A stretch of DNA of 64,000 nucleotides from Delphinus delphis. Lineage: Eukaryota; Chordata; Mammalia; Artiodactyla; Delphinidae. Position numbers and translations under genes: made by a program. Under the pieces are notes generated by a model. That model saw only the letters and a list, made by a program, of their open reading frames with translations, did not search any database and was not told the origin of the DNA. The stretch lies in contig NC_082694.2 of the NCBI RefSeq assembly GCF_949987515.2, positions 10,719,958-10,783,957 on the forward strand. Direction: 5' to 3'. Below, in pieces: positions 56,501-64,000 of the stretch. The first letter of the stretch is position 1, and each line of letters starts with the position of its first letter.

Positions 56501-59500
56501 GGTCAGAGGCCCAAGCATCTGGAGAAGTCTTCTGCAGCTTTGTTTTGGATCTCTTGGGTCTTTATGGTCTGTTCTGTTTCCGCAGCTGGATACAGAGTAT
56601 AGAAAGAAGTGGGACGCCCTGGTGATCAAGCTGGAAGTGATCGAGAGGGATGTGGTTAGTGGTTCTGAGGTTCTTCACTGGGTAACCCATTTTCCTGTGA
56701 GTATTTTCACCTCCGCTTTTACGTTTATCATGTCCGTGTGAGGCAGAGCACTAATCCTGCCCCTCCTTTTCTTTAGTATCCAATGTACTCACGGGATTAT
56801 GTTTATGTTCGGCGGTATAGTGTGGATGAGGAAAACAACGTGATGGTGTTGGTGTCACGGTATGTGTGGTGGCTGCTGCTGGGTTCCTTTAGCTTGTCCT
56901 TCATTTATGCATGTGTGATGGGAGTTTGCCTTATGAGTCAAGCCCGGGCCCTATGCATCCCAGCTAGAACGTGAGTGGGCTGGGACTGGTGACTATCTCT
57001 GAGGATTGAAGGGATACAAGCTTTCCATTAAACTAATCCTTTAGTTCCTTAATGTTGATAATTAAAAAAAGAAATGCTCTCTTCCTCAACAAAAAGCCTA
57101 GTGAGCCAGGAATCACCAACTTAACTCACTGTTTTTAGTACCTAGTTTATACTCATTCATCTTTGTGACTTTTCTGATGTATTTAAAAAATTAGAGGCTG
57201 CCGTTTAGATTTTCCTCTTAACTTTAGCTCCCATGCTGTTCTGTATGTAGACATTACTTAGAGTTTCCCTCACTTCTCTCCCTCCCAGGGCCGTGGAGCA
57301 CCCTAGTGTGCCAGAGTCTCCGGAATTTGTAAGGGTCAGATCATATGAATCCCAAATGGTTATCCGTCCCCACAAGTCATTTGATGAGGTGAGTTCTGCA
57401 TCATCCGAGAGGTGATGTGTTAGCGGCTTATGAATTTTCTCAAGGAATGCCTTTGATCTGAACTGGGGAGGGCGCAGTCGCTCTCACACTTGACTTGCAC
57501 CACACTCCGCTGGAGCTTGTTAAAACAGTGCTGGGCTGCGGCCTGAGAATTTGCATGTTTTGAGAAGTTCCCAGGTGAGGCTGCTGCCGCTGGCCTGGGA
57601 ACCCCACTTCGGGACCCCTGCTGTAGAGTGGTGTACCTGGGAGACCTCCCGAGACAACGTAGTGATGACCCATGGCTCCCGTTACCTGAGGGACAGTTAG
57701 CAGAAGACGACAGCCCCTGACTCATCGGCCGGTCATTAGCAGCATTGAGGAACCAGAGCGAGCACCGTTTCCATCAAAATTTCCCCACAGTGGGCAGAAC
57801 ACTTAACCACCTTTCTGGGCTCCTCTTTCCTTGTCTGTAAAATGAGAGAGTTAGACTAATGCTCTCTGCCTTCTTTAAAACAATTTTTACTTTTTAAATT
57901 TTTTTAATTTATTTAGGCTGCTCTGGGTCTTCGTTGCCGCGTGCAGGCTTTCTCTAGTTACTGCGAGCGGGGGCTACTCTTCGTTGCAGTGCACGGGCTT
58001 CTCATTGTGGTGGCTTCTCTTGTTGCGGAGCATGGGCTCTGGGCGCATGGGCTTCAGTAGTTGTGGCTCACGGGCTCTAGAGCGCAGGCTCAGTAGTTGT
58101 GGCGCACAGGCTTAGTTGCTTCATGGCATGTGGGATCTTCCTGGACCAGGGCTCGAACCCGTGTCCCCTGCACTGGCAGGTGGATTCTTAGCCACTGCGC
58201 CACCAGAGAAGTCCTGCCTTCTTTAAAATTTTATGACCTTCCTTTGAGAAGAATATCTTCTTCCACTTAGTGTGGTGTTTTACTTTCATGTTTTTGGCCA
58301 AATCTCTGGTGAGTACACATACTGATTACAGTGGTTGCTGCTTTTAGTTTTATTTACTTTATAATGGCTTTGTTTCTACCCATCACTTTTGTTTGTTTTA
58401 GAGCTGTACGACTGTTCTCTTACCATGGTTTTGTTGTTTCCAGCAGGTTGTTTTGTCTATACCACCTATAGTGGGACTTTAAGAGTGACATAAATGGTGG
58501 TTCGCCTCAGTCAGTGTGATGTTTTGCTCTTGTTTTACTGGGAGATGTGTGTTGACTTCGGTACCATTTTGAGAGCAGTATTTTTCTTTTTTCTTTTTTT
58601 TTTAAAACATATTTTATTTATTTATTTATTTGGCTACATTGGCTCTTCGTTGCTGCATGCGAGCTTTCTCTAGTTGCGACGAGCAGGGGCTACTCTTTGT
58701 TGCAGTGTGCGGGCTTCTCATTGCAGTGGCTTCTCTTGTTGTGGAGCACAGGCTCTAGAGCACGGGCTGCAGTAGTTGTGGCGCACGGGCTTAGTTGCTC
58801 CGCGGCATGTGGGGTCTTCCCGGACCAGGCCTCAAACCCGTGTCCCCTGCATTGGCAGGCAGATTCTAAACCACTGCGCCACCGGGGAAGCCCTAGAGCA
58901 GTATTTTTTTTTTTCTTTTTTTTTTTAGAGCAGTATTTTTCAAACCACGCATTGCTGCCCACTAGTGGAAGACAAAATTAATTTAGTGCTTAAAGAGAAA
59001 AGGAATAAATAGAATGGAAACGGAGTGTAAGCATATTTCATGAAACTTTTGTTTGATTACATAAGTATATACAAGTGTGTGTGTGAGAGAGAGAGTGAGA
59101 GAGAACTTGGTTACAGTGTAAAAAGGAGTATTTACAGTGTGTTGTAAATACAGTTAAAAAATGTTTTAAAGTCCTTGCTTTAGAAGCTAGACAAGAAGGC
59201 TGCTGTCGGTAGCTAGCTGCTTCTAGGAAGGGGAGCCTGGCTGGGGACGGTGGGAATTAGAATTGTACCTCACTCTTTTCCTTTATGTTGCTTTTGAAAT
59301 TTGAACCTTGTCTGTGTATTTCCTATTTGAAAAAAAAGTGACTTGAGTCCCAGCATTACTGCCTTTAGAAACCCTGACCATGAAACAGCTAAGGCAGAGT
59401 TTGGCACCTAGCAGTGTGTGTTGCACCCAGAAAATAACTTCTTTCAGCTGGCATGGGGGAGCAGTATGAATTATCTGTAAGTCTTTTAGCATATCGTGGC

Positions 59501-62500
59501 AAGCTCTTAAGAGAAAGGTGAGACTTGAGTTGGTTCTTATAAAAAGGCAGACTGTGGATAGAGGAAAACAGGAAGGACCCTGGAAGTAGAAGACACGATT
59601 CAACCAAAGACAAAGATAGGAATGAGCCGTGGATGTTGAGAGACTGACTCACTGCTTGAAAAGGAGGGCAGAGTTTAGGGAGGAGTGGTAACTACCTTGA
59701 CCATGTGCAGAGGGTACTTGAAAACCAGGCAGCTGAGTTTGGGTTTGCCAGATGGAAAGTAGATCCTTGGTCCGAGGTATGGTGTTTTGTTAGGTTTTTT
59801 GTTTGTTTGTTTTTTGTGGCCTCGCCACATGGCTTGCAGGATCTCAGTTCCCTGACCAGGGATTGAACCCGGGCCATGACAGTGAAAGCCCGGAATCCTA
59901 ACTCCTAGGCAACAGGGAACTCCCTAGTTTTTATGGAAAATTTGAGATGTAGACAAAAGATAAAGAAGTAGAGAGTATAATGAATGAACCCTTTGTATTC
60001 ATCCCCAGCTCTGACAATGACCAAACTTGTTTTATCTGTACTCTTTCTGTTCCCTTTCCCACTCCCCTGATTATTTTGAAGCAGATTCTAGTTTTGCTAT
60101 AGAAGAACCAAAGAAGAATTCTTCTATAGAAATTTCAGTATTTATCTCAAAAAGAAAAGAGATTTTTGAAAACATAATATCGTATTCCGTAATATCAAAT
60201 ATCTGTAGTGTTCATATTTTCCTGATTGTCCATGTATTTTTTTGTGGTTGGTTTATTTGAATCAGGATTTGGATAAGATCCAGACATTGAAATGGGTTCA
60301 TACTGTCTGTAGCTTTGTATCTATCTCTTGAGTTCTTCCTCCTTTTTAAAAAATTTATTTTGGCTGCGCTGGGTCTTAGTTGCGGCACACGGGACCTTTG
60401 TTGCCGCATGCAGGATCTTTAGTTGCGGCATGCATGTGGGATCTAGTTTCCCAATCAGGGATCGAAGCCAGGCCCCCTGCATTGGAAGGTGAAGTCTTAA
60501 CCACTGGACCACCAGGGAAGTCCCTCCCTCCTTTTTTTCCCTTGCAATTGTATTTATTGAAGAAGCAGGTTCTTTGTCCTGGATCTTGCTGGTTATATTC
60601 CTATAGTGTCCATAGTGTCACTTAACACGTTTCTCTGTCTCCTGTGTTTCCTATATATGGGTGCTTAGATCTAGAGGCTTGAACAGATTCAGGTTGTTTG
60701 GGGCAAGACCACTTTATTAGAAGGAAATAATGTCTGATTGTCCCTTTCTTTGTGAATTTGGAAGTGATTAATGATTATTGCTCAGATCCACTATTTCATT
60801 AGAGGTTAACAAAATATTAATTGTGTCAATCCTCCATTCTTTCATTTATTTCCATTTATTAGGTGACATACTTTAAGGGAAAATTTCCTCATTAACTATT
60901 TGGTTTCCCATAGTTCACAGAGGAAAGGGAAGTAAGAAATGCTTGATTTGTTTCCTTCATTTACTAGTTTTTAAAATAATGAATTGGTTCTTTCAGCTAG
61001 CAGTCCTTCAAAGGTAAAGTTTTTTTTTTTTTAAGAAATGCCATTAGAAACTCACAAATTTACACATACTTGGCTGGTTTCAGTCCGTTCCCAGTTACTC
61101 TTACCGGTGTTCAAAGTGTCCCATTTTGGGTCTTTAGGAGCCTCTTCTTACTGCCTGGAGTCCTTTTGACTTGACCTCAGGACTCGCCTGGTTTCTGGTG
61201 TTATAAGATGTTCCAGGTTCACCTTGTATATTTTTAGGTGTAAACCTGGAAATGAGCATTTCTTCTGGGAGCCCTGGTTCCTTCTAAGGAAATGTCATTT
61301 AAATACCACAGTTTGGCTTCTAGGAGTTCTCACAGCTCTGGGCCTACTCTGTTTTTAGGCCTTTTCAGAAGGTAGCACTAAGTAATAAATTTTGTTTGTT
61401 TGTTTTAAAGATACATCCTAAGTGCACACGAGTACTTTTAACTCAAAATTTAGGACTGTAGGGTATATGTCTTGTTGTCTTTAGGATATGTATGCACTGT
61501 GCAAAATGTTGAGGCTTTTTTTTTTTTAAAGATTTATTTTATTTATATTTGGCTACATCGGGCCTTAGTTGTGGCACGTGGGATCTTTGTTGCGGCACAC
61601 GGGATCTTTTGTTATGGCGTGCGGGTTTTTCTCTTCTCTAGTTGTGGCATGTGGGGTCCAGAGCACGTGAGCTCTGTACTTTGCAGCACGCAGGCTCTCT
61701 AGTTTGATGCGTGCTAGCTCCCTAGTTGTGGTGCACGGGCTTAGTTGCACTGTGGCATGTGGGATCTTAGTTCCCTGACCAGGGATCAAACCTGTGTCTC
61801 CTGCATTGTAAGGCGGATTCTTTACCACTGGACCACCAGGGAAGTCCCCAAAATGTTGAGTTTTAAGGTCACTTGAAATAGGTCCTCTCTTCGTGGTTTT
61901 TCCTATCAACTCAGTTCATAGGTTCTTTGTTGTCTACTTTTGATTTTTAGATAACTGCTTTTTAAATATAATTTTGTTTTATTAAATAATAAAAAAAAAT
62001 GTGTTTTCAAAGTCAAATATGTAAAATAAGAAATAGAGTGATTTGCTTATATCCCTGTTCCATCTACCCAGTTCCTTCCTTCTTCCTGTAGGTAACCACT
62101 GTTTTCAGTTCTGACTTCTTTTTTTTCCATATAAGCAGTAGTGGATGATCTCTTACCCCTTTGGGTGGAGCATAATTGGTTCAGACCTCTCCTGGGATCG
62201 GGACACCTGTAAATCTCTTAAATCCCTGTCCTTCACTGTACCAATGAGAGGTTGAGCCAGAGAGAATGGGTGCATGGGCCCTGTGGTCAGAATTCTGGGT
62301 TCATGTTGGCTCTCGTTGAGTATGTGGGTGACCTTGGGCAAAGTCCCTTAACCTCTTTGTGCTCAGTTTCCTCATCTGTAAAATGGGAGATATTGGTGCC
62401 TCTATTATAGGATCGTTGTGAGGGGTTGAAGCAGTTCCTGACACGTGGTTAAGTACTGTATACATGTTTGCTGTTAGCAGTAATAGTAGTAGAGTTCATA

Positions 62501-63256
62501 TCATTTTGGTAAAGATTAAGATATTTAAACATTGGGGGTATGTGTTGGGGTCCTCAGGACCACACCCCCATTCGAAGATCGAGTAAAAGGACGCGCAGGA
62601 CTCAGCTTATAGTTTTACTCATGCCTGAGATTTATTACAGTGATGGAAAGATGCACAGCTGGATCAAAAGGGGAAGACACAGGCGGGGTCTGGAGGAACC
62701 CACTGCAGTCTCCCCATGCTCTCCCTCCCGTGAGGGCCCACGGAGCACATCCTCTCCCAGCTGCAACATGCGTGCGATGTTTCTACCCAGGGAAGCCCAG
62801 TAGAGACTCAGCGCCCAAGATTTGTACTGGGGGCTGGTCACATGAACGCCCTCTGCCTAGCGTGTCCTAAAATCCCAGACCCCCAGGAGGAAAGCAGGTG
62901 CTCAGTATGAAGTGCATTGTTTGCGCAGAGGAGACACAGGGAGCCACCCTTAGCACTTAACTGTTGACTGGAGCCAAGTTCCCAGACACCAGCCAGGGCC
63001 AACCTCGTGAGATGGTAACCTCTCAGGTCTTCAGTGTTCACTCTCTTTTGCTCACAGCGGAAAACTGCCACTCTCCGCCTCAGAGTCAGATCTTGGTTAT
63101 TCTGTGGTACTGGATACGGAGGCTGTGGGGGTAGTTCAGGTACCTTCATCTTTGCTGTTTTTCTTTTCCAGAATGGCTTTGACTACTTGCTGACGTACAG
63201 TGACAATCCCCAGACAGTGTTTCCTCGCTACTGCGTTAGTTGGATGGTTTCCAGTG
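44513..63256 (+). CDS. STARD7: StAR-related lipid transfer protein 7, 3' partial
   Basis: Carries phosphatidylcholine to the inner mitochondrial membrane; a cleavable presequence sends part of it into mitochondria. Coding exons here: 44513-44838, 54768-54976, 55298-55347, 56586-56696, 56777-56859, 57289-57388, 63172-63256 (964 bases, 321 complete codons). All splices are GT-AG and in phase; the final exon or exons lie beyond the window. Residues 1-62 are Arg-rich with no acidic residue, as in a mitochondrial targeting signal, with hydrophobic stretches at 9-20 and 30-36. A Glu-rich helix (98-125) leads into the START domain from about residue 150 ([19 protein letters not shown]) to the window's end. 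The ATG has A at -3. The frame stays open upstream to 44321 without another ATG. Confidence 0.97.
46805..46957 (-). repeat. CHR-type SINE, reverse, with internal 13-base duplication
   Basis: Ends ccgccagggaattcct. The unit ggatctcagtttt occurs twice in tandem (46856-46868 and 46869-46881), a duplication private to this copy within the window. Confidence 0.85.
47674..48015 (-). repeat. CHR-type SINE, long form, with target-site duplication
   Basis: Full-length reverse copy with taaa/ttta simple sequence at its left end. agtagtaagttttt (47659-47672) and agtagttaagttttt (48016-48030) flank it. Confidence 0.92.
50095..50260 (+). repeat. MIR-like old SINE
   Basis: 'caccttacaggtggaacaaggg' and 'acttgcgtaagatcacaccgct' type phrases are MIR core, in STARD7 intron 1. 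Confidence 0.6.
50751..51048 (+). repeat. CHR-type SINE, long form, next to an L1
   Basis: gggcttccctggaggcgcag head, gccacaactactgag units, A tail to 51048. The target sequence aaaggttaagggga at 50736-50749 recurs after the tail. It sits directly against the left target duplication of the L1 at 51075-51669. Confidence 0.93.
51075..51669 (-). mobile_element. L1 3' end fragment(s), antisense, with target-site duplication
   Basis: T-rich left end then 'attggagtatagttgatttac' type sequence, the reverse complement of the 3' region of L1s found in whales and ruminants. A 26-base direct repeat, one mismatch, flanks it (51049-51074 and 51670-51695). A second, shorter piece of the same L1 region follows at about 51570-51668, so the insert is composite. 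Confidence 0.85.
52028..52175 (-). mobile_element. L1-derived fragment
   Basis: 'gtaggtccttgttgtttacctg' type wording appears twice (about 52038 and 52149), matching the 3' region of the same L1 family as the element to its left. Boundaries are uncertain. Confidence 0.6.
52371..52579 (-). repeat. CHR SINE of whale type, nested in L1
   Basis: The body differs from the long-form copies: minus-strand wording of gggcctctcactgctgtgg and ggcccagtggccatgg. This body is typical of whale genomes. acttctttt at 52362-52370 recurs at 52580-52588. It is the best single clue to the lineage. Confidence 0.92.
53274..53382 (+). repeat. CHR-type SINE, short form, nested in L1
   Basis: ggggacttccctggtggccc head and B box ggttcgatccctgg. 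The flanking duplication aattgaaaactt occurs at about 53260-53271 and 53383-53394. Confidence 0.93.
54400..54580. repeat. MIR-like old SINE
   Basis: 'cccattttacagattaagaaa' (54553-54573) preceded by 'gcactttacaggtaaa' is the standard MIR core. It lies about 190 bases before STARD7 exon 2. Confidence 0.65.
55560..55880. mobile_element. Old L1 (L1M-type) fragment
   Basis: 'ccaaaatgcttcagtgtat', 'accattatcaaagtcag' and 'ggcccaacgatgtcctctatgg' type phrases appear in the order seen in L1M 3' ends. In STARD7 intron 3 (55348-56585), whose remainder shows nothing I recognise. Confidence 0.55.
57489..57626. mobile_element. MER5-like hAT non-autonomous element
   Basis: 'ctggagcttgttaaaacagtg', 'gagaatttgcatgttttgag' and 'cccaggtgagg' match MER5A wording. 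In STARD7 intron 6. Confidence 0.6.
57785..57860 (+). repeat. MIR-like old SINE, interrupted by a CHR SINE
   Basis: 'acttaaccacctttctgggctcc' and 'tgtctgtaaaatgagag' form a MIR core. The CHR SINE at 57881-58213 was inserted just downstream. Confidence 0.6.
57881..58213 (-). repeat. CHR-type SINE, long form, with target-site duplication
   Basis: Complete reverse copy. ctgccttctttaaaa at 57866-57880 recurs exactly at 58214-58228. Confidence 0.95.
58586..58894 (-). repeat. CHR-type SINE with triplicated flanking sequence
   Basis: Reverse copy with T/A simple sequence on its left. agagcagtattttt lies at 58572-58585, 58895-58908 and, beyond a T-rich run, 58927-58940. Confidence 0.92.
59075..59106. 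repeat. (GT)n(GA)n simple repeat
   Basis: Short GT run followed by GA units with one interruption. Confidence 0.85.
59797..59924 (-). repeat. CHR-related SINE, diverged
   Basis: Reverse copy: minus-strand B-box-like sequence, ccctgaccagggattgaaccc on the plus strand, ending acagggaactccc. More diverged than its neighbours. Confidence 0.8.
59935..61000. mobile_element. Old L1 (L1M-type) fragment interrupted by a SINE
   Basis: 'gtagagagtataatgaatgaac', 'tttgaatcaggatttggataag' and 'tagatctagaggcttgaacag' type phrases match L1M 3' ends. Split by the SINE at 60346-60525. Confidence 0.6.
60346..60525 (-). repeat. CHR-type SINE, reverse
   Basis: tttattttggctgcgctggg left end, accaccagggaagtccc right end. 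tcctccttttt-like sequence on both sides suggests a target duplication. Nested in old L1 sequence. Confidence 0.9.
61514..61848 (-). repeat. CHR-type SINE, long form, with target-site duplication
   Basis: Complete reverse copy. caaaatgttgag at 61502-61513 recurs at 61849-61860. Confidence 0.95.
62280..62500 (+). repeat. MIR-like old SINE
   Basis: 'gtgaccttgggcaaagtcccttaacctc' type core (about 62329-62356) followed by 'ctcatctgtaaaatggg'; one of the best-kept MIRs in the window. Confidence 0.75.
62543..63056 (-). mobile_element. Probable solo LTR of an endogenous retrovirus
   Basis: On the minus strand it opens TGTGAGCAAAAG and closes GACCCCAACA, the same start and end style as the LTR at 42384-42830. 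AATAAA on the minus strand (62629-62634 area) lies about 90 bases before the end. Length about 514 bases. No clear target duplication. It ends 115 bases before STARD7 exon 7. Confidence 0.5.
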
Positions 63257-64000
63257 GTGAGTGGGCGCTTGTGTACAGGGCCTGGACCTGGGCTGAACAT
63301 TTTGTTTTTCTCTAGCTTCTTGGTGGCTTCAAGGAGATTAGTACTTGTCTCACTGGAGCCCTTCCGAGTTCATTGTTGAATACTACCTTGAAGGTAGTAA
63401 AGCCTCCAGCTGCGGTTTGGAGGGGTAAGAATTCTGGAAACCCAAAAAGGAACTTATGCCCAGAGGCAAGCGGAAGAACATTTGCTTAATATGGACTGTG
63501 TACATTAATGCATTTAACATTTTTCTTTTTCGTGTTGAAAGCCATAAATCTGGCATAGAAAATGTGGTTATAGGACAGTCACCTGGAGAAAGGGGGCCAC
63601 CACCCTTTCTCCCTTTCACCACCCTTTCACCATAACGGAGGCTACACATCACTGCTGTGACTGCATCTTTCCCTTCCAATCTCTTGCCTTAAAAGCAGCC
63701 TCACGTGATTTTCTTTCTTCTGGTTCTCTGTAGGCGGCTTCTTACACCTCAGGGGGAGAATGGAGAGGAGTTTAGGTGTTTCCGTTTGACATTTCTCTAA
63801 ACAAAATTGGCAGATATTTACGCTGTGCCACTGATAAATGATATTTTGATCACATAAGAGAGCCTTTGGGGATTTATGTGGCCTGATCAGTACCCCTTTT
63901 CAAAGGATCTCAGAGGTCAGGGGTTGTTTTCACTCCCTAAAAGTTTTGGTTGTCTCTCAGTCCATCTGTGATCTCTATAAGGAGGCATTGGCTCCTTATC
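63257..64000 (+). other. STARD7: STARD7 intron 7, start
   Basis: Begins with GTGAGT at 63257. Nothing recognisable to the end of the window; no further exon seen. Confidence 0.6.

Larger units (their letters stand above)
57389..63171 (+). other. STARD7: STARD7 intron 6
   Basis: 5.8 kb, mostly repeats: five antisense CHR SINEs, MIRs, MER5, old L1 sequence and one LTR near its right end. 61010-61500 and 61861-62270 are unassigned. No exon or RNA gene was recognised. Confidence 0.6.

Overview
This is nuclear DNA from a mammal, most likely a cetacean. The coding exons match mammalian genes closely, with GT-AG introns and vertebrate polyadenylation signals. The tRNA-derived SINEs open with a 'cttccctggtgg' head, carry a Pol III B box (ggttcgagccc) and are CHR-type, the family of whales, hippos and ruminants. 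One copy (52371-52579) has the body typical of whale CHR SINEs. I saw no BovB or Bov-tA elements, which would be expected in a ruminant. The species call is an inference.

Layout: SNRNP200 (+) enters from the left edge and ends at 12090. CIAO1 (-) lies tail to tail with it (stop 15726, start 19371). TMEM127 (+) starts head to head with CIAO1 from a shared CpG-rich promoter and runs to 30245. An intergenic stretch of about 13 kb, made mostly of old repeats plus one LTR, follows. STARD7 (+) starts at a second CpG island (ATG 44513) and runs off the right edge after its seventh coding exon. This is the gene order of human 2q11.2. I rebuilt all four reading frames across splice junctions: the last 25 coding exons of SNRNP200 (1222 residues), all seven of CIAO1 (339 residues, complete), all three of TMEM127 (238 residues, complete), and seven of STARD7 (321 residues, 3' end missing). 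No frameshift or premature stop was found.

The four genes are housekeeping neighbours and not a pathway: spliceosome activation (SNRNP200), cytosolic iron-sulfur protein assembly (CIAO1), endolysosomal membrane regulation (TMEM127) and mitochondrial phosphatidylcholine supply (STARD7). Any link between them lies in the shared divergent promoter and open-chromatin context.

The rest is a record of transposition. It holds about 18 CHR SINEs, many with clear target-site duplications; several L1 fragments, including one with a 5' inversion; two solo-LTR candidates; relics of hAT and Tigger DNA transposons; MIRs; and a tiny mRNA-3'-end insertion. I found no CRISPR array, operon, toxin system or new multi-gene system. 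The findings are repeat structure and regulatory layout.
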